A stretch of 64,000 bases of DNA from Fimenecus sp045593645 (GTDB lineage: Bacteria; Bacillota; Clostridia; Oscillospirales; Acutalibacteraceae): the NCBI GenBank assembly GCA_045593645.1, contig JAZNWZ010000130.1, forward strand, positions 124,001-188,000, read 5' to 3'. Every line of letters begins with the position of its first letter. Positions within the stretch are counted from its first letter, which is position 1. Both the position numbers and the translations under genes were made by a program. The notes under the pieces are model-generated. The model made no database searches. It was not told where the DNA came from and saw only the letters and a program-made list of their open reading frames with translations. This document shows positions 1-8,153 of this stretch, piece by piece.

Positions 1-2
1 GC

Positions 3-2870
3 GAAGTTGCAGTTAAGTACCCAACAAATACAACATATACTCCAAACCCAGTAGAGATTGATGACTTTGATGGTATCAACGATGCAATCAATAGAATCGT
101 AGCAAAACTCAATCAACTCACAATCAACATCAACGGTGAGGACGACATCAAAAAGAATCCAAAGAAACTCGATTACATTCGTGGAACTTTGGCAACACTC
201 CTTCGTGATGTTTATTCTGACGGTTCAATTGAAGATGTTGAAAATGGTATATATGTTAAGAAAGGCCTTTCAAGAATTGATAAGATTCTTCAGGACCTTT
301 ACAACTTCGATTTGACTTACGGCGCAACAAGAGCAAAAGTAAATACATACAACGGTAGAGATTTGTATGGTGTAGAAAATAATGAGTCAGTAAGTACAGA
401 AATGATTGACTCATTCAGTGCTCGTTCACCTGAAAATATTGAAGATATTTTTGGCAAGGCATCAATTCTTGATGTTATTATTGAACTTCTCTCAGGTAGT
501 GAAAACAACTTGGTTAAGACAAAGTTGACACCTTGGAAAGACCTTGCAAACAATGAAAATAATTGGAAAGTAAATGCAGACAACACAGTATCAACAACAT
601 ACGATAATACTGCAGAACTTACAAATAACAAAAACTCTCGCAATCATTACACTGTTCTTAAGAGACTTGACGACATTGAAAAAGCATTGACTTTGATGTT
701 CTCAAGAATTGCAAACAAGACAGACTTTACAACTGATACAGCTCGTGTTGGTGAAGGCGCTTACTCAGGCGTGACATCAATTGATGACTATATGAGATTC
801 TTAAGAGGCAACTCAGGACTCTGTTTCCACGGCACAGGCTTGTATGCAGACAAAGTTGAAGATGATGAAAGAACTGATGCAGCAAAAGCAATTACTGCAG
901 AAGATTGGGTAAAACCTGTTCACGACACAGTAAATGACCTTGATGCATACGATGCAATTTATGATGCAATCAAACGTATCAAGAACAGTGAAATGAACTT
1001 GGGTTATAACAACGCTAAACTTGGTACTGATTATGATTCATATAAGAATGGTAATGTAAGAATTACAAAAGATGCTTATGAAGCTCTTGCACCTAACGGT
1101 GAAGTTCCTACACCTGATTATACAGTAACATCTGATATGAGAGCTGTTCTTAAATTGCTCTATGGTTCTGACTTAGCAAATGCTGACGATTCAGATAACA
1201 AGACAGGTTCAGTACACTTTAACGTTGCAGATGAAAGAGAAGACAACTTCAAGAATTCTCCTAACGGTATTTCAGTAATTGATGCATTGTATAAGATGCT
1301 TTATAATGTTCCTAAGGCTTACAGATTGAATGTAGGTGAAGGAACAGCAGCCCCTCTTACAGGTACAGTTGATGCAATTTACAACGGTGTAAACGGATAT
1401 GACCCAGCAACACCTAAGGCTCATATTGCTGTTGCTGAAGGTGACTCTCCTGTTGCTGACGGCCATCGTAATGACTTTATCTTACAGGCAGGTACAACAA
1501 GAAAGAGACTTAACCGTATCGACATTCTTGAAGATTGGGTTAAGGCAATTTATAATTACATCGGCTTCGGTAAAAATGACGACTCAAATTACTTCACAGG
1601 TAATTTACATCTTACTTTTGAAGATAGAGATGATGAAGAAAAAGATGTATATGTAAATGGTAAGAAGTATTGCACAACTGCATATAGCAAAGATTACATT
1701 CAAAACTCAGGTACTTATACACTTGTTGAGATTGCTTTGCAATCTTACTATAATACACTTAAACTTGAAAAGGTATTAGGTGACGACCCTAACGGTTATC
1801 CTGTTGAATGGAATTATGTAATACCTGCACAGTCTGAAGTATATCACATTACTTCAAAAGTTGAAACAAATCCTGATGCAGTTAAGGCTGAAGGTGTACA
1901 CGCCGCTCTCAATAAACTTTACTCATACATCAACAAGCTTGATGTTGCAGCAATTGATATTGATGAAAGATTGCGTACTCTTAAAGCTGACGAAGAACAC
2001 TATAAGGAAACTACTGATGAGGGCCTTGAGTTAATTCATAATAAGATTGGTACAAAGTCTGCAGACTCAAGTATTGTATCTGATAAACTTTGGGAAGCAA
2101 TTGAAGAGACAAATGTTGCAAACCGTTTAATTGATGATGTGGATGCAAATCTTCAAGTAGCTGATGATGAAACAATTGTAAAGAATGATGCAACAGAACA
2201 ATCTGACAGCGATGTTGTGACACCTGCTGCAATGAAAGCTTATGTTGCAGATATGATGGCTCAGTTGAGAAATGAATACGAAGCAAAGTGTCAGCAAGTT
2301 AAAGAACAAGCTATTATCCTTGCTTACCTCAAATGTAGCAACATTACAGTTATTTCAGAAAAGGCAATTCAGATTGACCGTAACGGAGAAAGTGAGGACT
2401 TTATTTGGAAGATGGGTCATACTCCTAATGTTGGTTCCCTTGAAGTTGTAGGTCCTGTAGTAAAGAGATTTGGTAAAGATATGCGTAAGATTCACATTAT
2501 TGATACTAAAGATAAGATTACTTATGAAGCTTGGTTTGATTACGTTGCAAAAGATGACAGCAGTGGTTCTTCTTACAAACAAGACTTCCTCTTGGGTACA
2601 ATTGAAAAAGGCAACAACTTGACTCCATACGTTGAAGAAAATGGTCTCAAAGGAAATAACTTAGGTATCTTCGTAGAAGATACAATTGAAAAGTCAAACG
2701 AATTGTTGGGCGTTGTCACAGAAGATGTTGATAAAGCTAACGACATAGCTCCATACATTACAGAGAATGAGCTTAAGGGAAATAGTTTGACTCCAATTGA
2801 AGAAGATGAACAAACAAGCACAGACGACCCAGATAATGGTAGCGGCGAAAACAACGAAGTAGATGGATAA
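3..2870 (+). CDS. Large virion/tail-fibre-like protein, 5' end outside window
   Basis: The frame is open from base 3 with no stop, so the gene starts upstream of the window; the TTG at 189 is not its start. The visible 955 residues are Asp/Asn-rich. They contain several degenerate helical segments of the form I-D-x-L-x-x-x-L-Y separated by variable loops. Near the C-terminus is a TPAAMKAYV stretch of the kind found in phage tail-fibre collars. The last part (about bases 2598-2812) holds five imperfect 13-15-residue repeats around K-x-N-x-L-x-P-Y-V-x-E, followed by an acidic tail. It heads a + strand group of structural genes. I infer a tail-fibre or other virion role; no enzymatic motif is visible. 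Confidence 0.6.
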   Translation, partial: EVAVKYPTNTTYTPNPVEIDDFDGINDAINRIVAKLNQLTININGEDDIKKNPKKLDYIRGTLATLLRDVYSDGSIEDVENGIYVKKGLSRIDKILQDLYNFDLTYGATRAKVNTYNGRDLYGVENNESVSTEMIDSFSARSPENIEDIFGKASILDVIIELLSGSENNLVKTKLTPWKDLANNENNWKVNADNTVSTTYDNTAELTNNKNSRNHYTVLKRLDDIEKALTLMFSRIANKTDFTTDTARVGEGAYSGVTSIDDYMRFLRGNSGLCFHGTGLYADKVEDDERTDAAKAITAEDWVKPVHDTVNDLDAYDAIYDAIKRIKNSEMNLGYNNAKLGTDYDSYKNGNVRITKDAYEALAPNGEVPTPDYTVTSDMRAVLKLLYGSDLANADDSDNKTGSVHFNVADEREDNFKNSPNGISVIDALYKMLYNVPKAYRLNVGEGTAAPLTGTVDAIYNGVNGYDPATPKAHIAVAEGDSPVADGHRNDFILQAGTTRKRLNRIDILEDWVKAIYNYIGFGKNDDSNYFTGNLHLTFEDRDDEEKDVYVNGKKYCTTAYSKDYIQNSGTYTLVEIALQSYYNTLKLEKVLGDDPNGYPVEWNYVIPAQSEVYHITSKVETNPDAVKAEGVHAALNKLYSYINKLDVAAIDIDERLRTLKADEEHYKETTDEGLELIHNKIGTKSADSSIVSDKLWEAIEETNVANRLIDDVDANLQVADDETIVKNDATEQSDSDVVTPAAMKAYVADMMAQLRNEYEAKCQQVKEQAIILAYLKCSNITVISEKAIQIDRNGESEDFIWKMGHTPNVGSLEVVGPVVKRFGKDMRKIHIIDTKDKITYEAWFDYVAKDDSSGSSYKQDFLLGTIEKGNNLTPYVEENGLKGNNLGIFVEDTIEKSNELLGVVTEDVDKANDIAPYITENELKGNSLTPIEEDEQTSTDDPDNGSGENNEVDG

Positions 2871-2872
2871 TA

Positions 2873-2880
2873 ACTAAATA
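2873..2880 (+). promoter_or_regulatory. Late promoter-like motif ACTAAATA
   Basis: ACTAAATA lies just downstream of the preceding stop codon and upstream of the Shine-Dalgarno sequence AGGAGA of the gene at 2895. The same motif recurs before most virion genes here and resembles the T4 late promoter TATAAATA. Confidence 0.55.
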
Positions 2881-2894
2881 TTAGGAGATAGAAA

Positions 2895-3251
2895 ATGGCA
2901 TCAACAAAGAAATATGAAGCAACAACAATAAATGTGAATGACGCTTCTTATGAAGTAAGATTGGAAGACAGTGTAATCTCTATAAGCAATATTGACGGGG
3001 TAATACAAAACACTTTGTATGCAAAGAAAGGTGCAACTTCTGTTAAGATTGCAGGTTCAATTAAACAGCTTGATGTACCAAGCGGCATAACAAGTGTTGA
3101 AGAAGCAGCTACTGCAATTAAATCAATCTTGTATGTTTTGAATGTACCTGAAGGCGAAACACCTGAAAATGAAGTAATTCAGAATGCAGTGTCAATTGAT
3201 GGTTCATCAGCAGGCAATCTTACATTTGCAGATATTGAAAAAATATTCTAA
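2895..3251 (+). CDS. Small hypothetical structural protein (118 aa)
   Basis: I do not recognise the family. The ATG follows a good AGGAGA ribosome site and a late motif. The protein is small, acidic and probably beta-rich at its N-terminus, with a helical stretch near residues 70-85. It lies between two larger probable virion genes on the same strand with short gaps, so it is most likely a minor structural or assembly protein. Confidence 0.55.
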   Translation: MASTKKYEATTINVNDASYEVRLEDSVISISNIDGVIQNTLYAKKGATSVKIAGSIKQLDVPSGITSVEEAATAIKSILYVLNVPEGETPENEVIQNAVSIDGSSAGNLTFADIEKIF

Positions 3252-3262
3252 TAGGACTTTAA

Positions 3263-4303
3263 ATGTTATCAGACTTGGTATATACCGCTTGTGACCCAAG
3301 CGGTTCTTCTACAATAAAAGTGACTCTTAAGCATCTTACACTTCAAGGTGCAGTTTATGATGATAATAGTGAAGGCAGTGAGCAGTCATACGCTGATTAT
3401 TTTAATAATGACCAATCAACGCCTAAATACGCTTTCATTATTGATATTCCTGAAGATAAAAAAGATTACAGTATTTGGTTTAATAAAAGCGCTATGCCTT
3501 TCCCAAAAGGTGGTGACACTGTACAAGGAAATGCAATCATCCTTCCTATTATTAGAACTAATAAAAGAGCTCAACTTTATGGAGCTTTCAAACTTAATTT
3601 TGTAGTTGAAAATGCAGCGACTGGGTATGATGACCAGTTATTTGAATTTTTGAAAGATAACTTGTATGTTCTTGATGGCATTGTTTACGAAGGCAGCAAC
3701 AATTATGAAGATTATATTGTTGATAAAGAAGTTCTTTCAGAGTCGACTGAAGCTTTAAAAATAGATCAAGGTAGTAAAACTTATACTGCTGATGAAGTTG
3801 CTAATGAGCAACTTCATATTACTAACGCAAAGTGGCCAATCACATCAAACATCAATCCTATTGCAGGATCTGAAACTCGATTAGATTCAACAGATCATCC
3901 TTATTATAAAGATGACTATTACAAAAATTGTTTAATAAAATCAGGTGTACAGTATAAAACGTTTTTACACATCGAAGGATTTGAAAGAAAATCATTCACA
4001 TATGCAATTTATGGCTCAGGTATCAACGTTATTGGCTCCCTTACAGTAAATACAATCGGTACTGACGACTATGCTAACGCTTATAGTACACAAGATTTGA
4101 GTTATATGTATGATGATTATAAACAACTTGCACGTAAAGTGGGTGAAAAAGCAAAGTTCTATGTTCATTATCTTGGTGAACAGTTCTTCACTAGAGTTCA
4201 AGACACCGTCAAGATTAAAAATCTCAACGGCGTAAGTGTTGGTTCAATAGATGCTAAATTATATCCTATGATATTCTGTTGGGAAAATCACGCTACTTCG
4301 TAA
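3263..4303 (+). CDS. Hypothetical virion protein (346 aa)
   Basis: No recognised domain. The ATG has AGGACT about 5-10 bases upstream and lies 11 bases after the previous stop, so it is cotranscribed. The protein is Tyr/Asp-rich, has no signal peptide or membrane segment, and resembles its structural neighbours in composition. Its end overlaps by 11 bases the end of the convergent nuclease gene. Likely a small fibre or tail-associated protein; function unknown. Confidence 0.55.
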   Translation: MLSDLVYTACDPSGSSTIKVTLKHLTLQGAVYDDNSEGSEQSYADYFNNDQSTPKYAFIIDIPEDKKDYSIWFNKSAMPFPKGGDTVQGNAIILPIIRTNKRAQLYGAFKLNFVVENAATGYDDQLFEFLKDNLYVLDGIVYEGSNNYEDYIVDKEVLSESTEALKIDQGSKTYTADEVANEQLHITNAKWPITSNINPIAGSETRLDSTDHPYYKDDYYKNCLIKSGVQYKTFLHIEGFERKSFTYAIYGSGINVIGSLTVNTIGTDDYANAYSTQDLSYMYDDYKQLARKVGEKAKFYVHYLGEQFFTRVQDTVKIKNLNGVSVGSIDAKLYPMIFCWENHATS

Positions 4304-5147
4304 ACTCAACACCATCAGGAGTCATAAATCCAGCTTTTACAGTTGCAGGACAACCTGAGAATCCATTTTCATTTGGTTGAGAGCCACAATAAGGGCACCA
4401 AGAACAAGAGTGAGTCATATTGCCGCGGGCTCTTGACCAATTCATTGTATGAATTGCTTCGATGTTTCCGATATAGTGATTGTTGATTAAGTCTTTCATT
4501 TCTTCAACAGTGTACTTAATCTCTTTTACACCGCGAAGCATATTCTGCTCAACTGTTTTATTTTCCAAGTCCTTCTGCATAGGACCAAAAATAAACAACT
4601 TTACACGAGCAGCAGTCTGTTCAATTGTCCAACCCTTTTCAAGACCTTTCATATAAGCATACAAAACCTGCTGAGGCTTGTAAGAGTTTGCGTTAATTGA
4701 AGCACCTGTCTTATAATCGTAAATAATTATTTCATCATCTTTTTCAAGGCACAAGTCAAGATAACCGATAAAAGGTTCATTATTGATTGTATTTTTTACT
4801 TTGCCTTCCTGAGAAACTTTCCATCCTTCTGCTTCTTTTGGAGCAATCAATTTATTCCAAAAGGCGAAAAACTTTGCAACAGCAGGATGATAATCGTAAT
4901 AAAATTCTTTTTCTGGGTCAGTTACATTTACTTTATACTTTGCAATATTTGCATTAAGAATTTTCCAAAAGTCTTCTTCAGTCATACCTGTGTGATACTT
5001 TTCGGCTGTTTCGTGAAAAGCAGATCCTTTATCTGCAAGCTGTGTATTTACGGGAGCTGAAGATTTCCAATGTTCAACGTAATTGAGTTTATATTTAAGT
5101 GGACATTCAACAAAACATCCAACTCTTGATGCTGACCAATTTGCCAA
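4293..5147 (-). CDS. PD-(D/E)XK nuclease, RecB/Cas4-like
   Basis: The protein has the RecB-family nuclease order of motifs: an N-terminal SASR...CPLKYKL segment, G41-x3-H45, D131 in GYLDL, D144-Y-K146 in IYDYKTG, and Q160-x-x-Y-A. These are the metal-binding and catalytic residues of the family. Cysteines at 11, 15, 248, 251, 254 and 266 bracket the nuclease core in the way Cas4 and AddB hold a 4Fe-4S cluster, so an iron-sulphur cluster is likely. At 284 residues it is a compact single-domain enzyme. In phages such proteins act in recombination or DNA processing. It ends in TAG and follows a small gene with its own early promoter. Confidence 0.85.
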   Translation of the reverse strand: MANWSASRVGCFVECPLKYKLNYVEHWKSSAPVNTQLADKGSAFHETAEKYHTGMTEEDFWKILNANIAKYKVNVTDPEKEFYYDYHPAVAKFFAFWNKLIAPKEAEGWKVSQEGKVKNTINNEPFIGYLDLCLEKDDEIIIYDYKTGASINANSYKPQQVLYAYMKGLEKGWTIEQTAARVKLFIFGPMQKDLENKTVEQNMLRGVKEIKYTVEEMKDLINNHYIGNIEAIHTMNWSRARGNMTHSCSWCPYCGSQPNENGFSGCPATVKAGFMTPDGVEFTK

Positions 5148-5156
5148 TTTTTTCTC

Positions 5157-5342
5157 CTAAAATTCTGCGTACTCGACAATTCCCACACTGTGAGAATATC
5201 CTGAAAAACCCCAGCCAAAAGATCCACGATACTTGAAATCGTCGTAACAAACTTCGCCGTTCTTAAGCTTCAGCCAATAACGGCCTCTTTTGATAGTGAA
5301 AAAAGTTTCTTTTGTCCAAGGTTTCCAGTTCTTGTCTTCCAT
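5157..5342 (-). CDS. Small aromatic-rich hypothetical protein (61 aa)
   Basis: I do not recognise the family. It is rich in Trp, Tyr, Phe and Gly. No Shine-Dalgarno sequence precedes the ATG; instead the early promoter's -10 box ends only six bases upstream, so the transcript should start at or next to the ATG. No other in-frame ATG exists. It precedes the nuclease gene by nine bases and probably heads that operon. Confidence 0.6.
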   Translation of the reverse strand: MEDKNWKPWTKETFFTIKRGRYWLKLKNGEVCYDDFKYRGSFGWGFSGYSHSVGIVEYAEF

Positions 5343-5350
5343 ACAAATAT

Positions 5351-5379
5351 AATATAAAGTGTTTTTTACTCGGGTTTAA
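5351..5379 (-). promoter_or_regulatory. Early promoter TTAAAC-N17-TATATT
   Basis: On the minus strand, TTAAAC (5379-5374) and TATATT (5356-5351, extended to TATATTAT) are separated by exactly 17 bases, as in six other early promoters here. The -35 box lies inside the 3' end of the PARG-like gene. The predicted start of transcription coincides with the ATG at 5342. Confidence 0.65.
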
Positions 5380-6199
5380 TTATTTCTTTGAAAACTTCAA
5401 AGTTATTTGAATAAGGTCCGTCATAAATTGCAAAAACAATTGTCTTAAAAAGAGTAGCTTTGTTATATGCAGCGTCTTTCCAAGCTTTTGCAACAGTTGC
5501 TGGGTCGTTCTTAAATGCACCGCATCCAAAAGCGCCTACAACGATATGGTCTACCTTCTTCTTATAGGCAACATCGAAAATACGACAAGCTCTTTTGTAA
5601 TGTATTTTATACAACTCATCGTTGTCGACTTTGCGGTCTATTGCTTTATCAACATTGAACATATCAACATTCTTTTCACGAAGATTAGGCGCGGCACAAG
5701 TAATAACATCAATCTTTGGATATGGACTTTTCAATAATGAATAATCATCAGCCTTGAAAACTGCAACTTTTGGAGTCCAAATAATATCATCATTATGAAG
5801 TGGGTCGAGATTATCACGATGCGGCTTATAAAACTCGTTCCAACACTTTTCGTTTGATATTGTGTTATATAATGTCGAACAACGACAAAGACACTCTTCC
5901 TGTGCAGTTGCACCTTTTACAACGCCGCCACCTGCAGTTGTTGCTGAAGCAAAGTTTAATGCTGCAACATTACCACCGAGCTTTTCATATAAACTTCTTG
6001 CTGCATCAAATGTTCCCGACTTTATAACTGCAATGTTTGCAGAAGTTGAATAAATTGAAGGTTCAAGCTTCAATTCTTTTCCTTCAGGAATTATCTGCAT
6101 ATACTGATTTGTGTAAGCTATTGCGTCCTGCAATTCTTTTGTGTTTGCAATTCTTGCACAGCTGTCTCTGAAGACTTCAATATTACTTTCCCTGCTCAT
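5366..6199 (-). CDS. PARG-like poly(ADP-ribose) glycohydrolase (TIGR02452/DUF2263 type)
   Basis: The 277-residue protein carries the bacterial-type PARG signature: GGG at 90-92, seven residues, then QEE at 100-102; the glutamates are catalytic in this family. Further on, GAFGCGAFKND is typical of the macrodomain-like fold of TIGR02452 proteins. The expected activity is hydrolysis of ADP-ribose linkages, so it could remove ADP-ribose from proteins or nucleic acids or process NAD breakdown products. I chose ATG 6199 because AGGAAAGG sits at proper spacing; a GTG six bases earlier is possible. It overlaps the upstream zinc-ribbon gene by 17 bases. Confidence 0.85.
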   Translation of the reverse strand: MSRESNIEVFRDSCARIANTKELQDAIAYTNQYMQIIPEGKELKLEPSIYSTSANIAVIKSGTFDAARSLYEKLGGNVAALNFASATTAGGGVVKGATAQEECLCRCSTLYNTISNEKCWNEFYKPHRDNLDPLHNDDIIWTPKVAVFKADDYSLLKSPYPKIDVITCAAPNLREKNVDMFNVDKAIDRKVDNDELYKIHYKRACRIFDVAYKKKVDHIVVGAFGCGAFKNDPATVAKAWKDAAYNKATLFKTIVFAIYDGPYSNNFEVFKEIIKPE

Positions 6200-6557
6200 C
6201 TTCACCTTTCCTGTAAGTACCTACGAATTCTGACTGAGGTTCATTTGCAATTTCCTCATCAGTAATATCAACACCTCTATCCTTGTATGCTGCAATAAGC
6301 ATTTCAAGAGGAGAATGCGGGTGCTTCATAAAGAATTCATCATCATTTCTTGGGAAACGAATATCTGATACATAACCGCATCCCATACAATACATATCAA
6401 ATCTCGACTTCTTATCTTCAGTATCAATATAACTGAAAATAGGAGCAGAACATTTACAATGTCCCATCATAACAAGATTGTTGGATATGCTTTTTGTTGC
6501 TTTTAATGATTCATTCTTTAAAATGTTCTTTCCAACCTTTTTTGCTTTCGAGCTCAT
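6183..6557 (-). CDS. Small zinc-ribbon-like protein (124 aa)
   Basis: The start is ATG 6557 after AGAGG; a longer open frame extends upstream but would run into the divergent gene at 6591. The protein has a Lys-rich N-terminus, then C-x-C and, about 20 residues later, C-x2-C, a plausible zinc site. The acidic C-terminal part is helical. It is translationally linked to the PARG-like gene. Function unknown. Confidence 0.65.
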   Translation of the reverse strand: MSSKAKKVGKNILKNESLKATKSISNNLVMMGHCKCSAPIFSYIDTEDKKSRFDMYCMGCGYVSDIRFPRNDDEFFMKHPHSPLEMLIAAYKDRGVDITDEEIANEPQSEFVGTYRKGEDEQGK

Positions 6558-6569
6558 CTTATACCTCTG

Positions 6570-6581
6570 AATTATATTAAC
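6570..6581 (-). promoter_or_regulatory. GTTAATATAATT motif upstream of the zinc-ribbon gene
   Basis: On the minus strand GTTAATATAATT lies just before the AGAGG ribosome site. The same or nearly the same motif precedes the genes starting at 26387, 28185 and 29161 and occurs at 56341. It contains a TATAAT-like -10 but no clear -35, so it may be a third, activator-dependent promoter class. It overlaps by two bases the late motif of the divergent gene at 6591. Confidence 0.35.
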
Positions 6582-6586
6582 TAATT
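6580..6586 (+). promoter_or_regulatory. Late motif ACTAATT next to a start codon
   Basis: ACTAATT is followed by four bases and then ATG 6591, with no Shine-Dalgarno sequence between. If this is a -10-like late promoter, transcription would begin at the start codon. Confidence 0.5.
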
Positions 6587-6590
6587 CTAT

Positions 6591-7325
6591 ATGGACGAAG
6601 AAAACAAAAATCAGACAGAAGAACAGCAAACACAGAATAATGCAGCTGCACAACCTGCAGCCGCTGCTCCTGCTGATAATACACAGCAGGCTGCTCCTGC
6701 AGAACAACCTGAAGATAATGGTGTCGATGTAGACCCAACAGTTGACTCAGGTGACCAAGTTGCAAGTGCTGCTCAGGACCAACAGGAAACAGGTGATGCC
6801 CCAATGCAAATGCCTGCCGCTGCTCCAATGCCAGCAGGCGTAGGTACATCGTCAGAAGGACAACCACTTGAACTTGACGATGGTACTGATGTAAATGTTG
6901 CTCAGGACACTTCTTTACAATACGACGCAATCAATCCTGAAGGTGATGCTTCAATATCTTTTGCAAGCGGAAACTTCAAGAACATATCTCAGGTACCTCA
7001 GATTGTTAATCAAAAAATCGTTACCATTACAAAAACAGTTATGCCTCTTTGCGAAGCAGGTCTTATTGAATTATTAGGAAACAATAAAGCCTATAAAGGT
7101 AGCGCTTTCAATGCAAACTTTAATATTTTGAATGGTGAGCCTCAGTTCGAAGTCAATGCTGAATATAGTGTTGAATCTTGGATTGGAACTGATATTTCAC
7201 AGCAAGATATTGCAGAAGATGCAAAGTATTTGCTTGACAGACTTAAGGTAGTCCCAGGTGTTCAGTGGAACGAATGTTCAATTGATTGCACAAGCGGAAC
7301 TTTTAAGTTAGGTTTCATAATCTAA
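6591..7325 (+). CDS. Hypothetical late protein with Ala/Gln/Pro-rich N-terminus (244 aa)
   Basis: Residues 1 to about 85 are Gln/Ala/Pro/Asp-rich and should be disordered; the remaining 150 residues look folded, alternating beta and helical segments. The family is not recognised. The ATG has no ribosome site and sits four bases after a late motif, so it may be translated from a leaderless message. It heads a late + strand group with the gene at 7398. A structural or internal virion role is inferred from context only. Confidence 0.6.
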   Translation: MDEENKNQTEEQQTQNNAAAQPAAAAPADNTQQAAPAEQPEDNGVDVDPTVDSGDQVASAAQDQQETGDAPMQMPAAAPMPAGVGTSSEGQPLELDDGTDVNVAQDTSLQYDAINPEGDASISFASGNFKNISQVPQIVNQKIVTITKTVMPLCEAGLIELLGNNKAYKGSAFNANFNILNGEPQFEVNAEYSVESWIGTDISQQDIAEDAKYLLDRLKVVPGVQWNECSIDCTSGTFKLGFII

Positions 7326-7397
7326 CTAATTAAATAAACGATAGTCAATAGTTAGGTCATTCCTAAGCCTGATTATTGATAAATATAGGAGAATAAA

Positions 7398-8105
7398 ATG
7401 GCAGTAAATCCAGACCAGCTTTGGAGTACTTTAGACAAAATCGAGCAAAAACTTCTTTCAATAGTTGATGACTTCGATGCAGTTTCACAGGCTGCAGTTG
7501 CTCTTGGTGGAAATGTTGCACACGTTTTGCCAGTTCAGTTGAACGCATCTGCTGACGCTGTTCTTAACTTGGTTAATGGAGCAGGACAGAACTCTATTAA
7601 AAATTTGAAGGACTATGTTGACAATATTCCTCTTGGAGATTTGAGAACAAAGTCTGCCGGAGAAGCAATCCGCAATGGTCAGCGCGAAGCACCTCAACAG
7701 GGAAATGCACCAACTGCTCCAGCAATTGATACAACACCTCACGTAGGCGACGCACCTAAGTCTGCAATTGTAAACGAAGGTAAAGAAATCAACCTTGACG
7801 ATTACAAAAAGCAGCCAATGAAAGAAGACAAAAAATTGAATGAAAACGGCGAGTTCTCATTTGATGCAATTCTTGATGAAGCAGATATTGATGGTGAAGG
7901 TTATGATTCAGAGATTCCTGAAGCAGATACTGAGTACCTTCAAGATGATTTGTCAGATGGCTTTAACGATGATTTCGAAGAGGAAGACAACTTCTCTTTC
8001 GACGATTTCGAAGCTGACAGAATTGCAAGTATGGACAACCCACCTGTTGACCCATCTTACGAAGATGCTTTTGCTTTCGGTGAAGAGTTTTCTGAAGATT
8101 ACTAA
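7398..8105 (+). CDS. Hypothetical late protein with acidic C-terminus (235 aa)
   Basis: Start ATG 7398 follows AGGAGA; just upstream GATAAATATA resembles the late motif. Residues 1-80 are helical and hydrophobic. A Pro/Ala linker follows, and the last 90 residues are strongly acidic with many Asp, Glu and Phe. Such acidic tails are common in phage scaffold, core or chaperone proteins, but no family is recognised. A strong terminator follows directly. Confidence 0.6.
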   Translation: MAVNPDQLWSTLDKIEQKLLSIVDDFDAVSQAAVALGGNVAHVLPVQLNASADAVLNLVNGAGQNSIKNLKDYVDNIPLGDLRTKSAGEAIRNGQREAPQQGNAPTAPAIDTTPHVGDAPKSAIVNEGKEINLDDYKKQPMKEDKKLNENGEFSFDAILDEADIDGEGYDSEIPEADTEYLQDDLSDGFNDDFEEEDNFSFDDFEADRIASMDNPPVDPSYEDAFAFGEEFSEDY

Positions 8106-8125
8106 TGTAAAGTTGAAATAAAATT

Positions 8126-8150
8126 GGCGAGGAACTTCCTCGCCTTTTTT
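8126..8150 (+). terminator. Rho-independent terminator
   Basis: GGCGAGG and CCTCGCC form a perfect stem around AACTT, followed by TTTTTT. It ends the + strand operon just before the stop of the convergent gene ending at 8154. Confidence 0.85.
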
Positions 8151-8153
8151 GTT

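Noticed and set aside
6558..6707. N-terminal extension of the zinc-ribbon gene (50 codons)
   Set aside because: It would overlap the divergent 6591 gene; the ATG at 6557 has a proper AGAGG and the extension reads as Cys/Ser-rich antisense sequence.
6577..6930. Minus-strand open frame of 117 codons
   Set aside because: It is antisense to the Ala/Gln/Pro-rich start of the 6591 gene and encodes a His/Gln/Leu-rich product expected from that repeat.
7352..7366. TTAGG-TCATT-CCTAA hairpin between 7325 and 7398
   Set aside because: Only five AT-rich pairs and no T-run; not distinguishable from chance.
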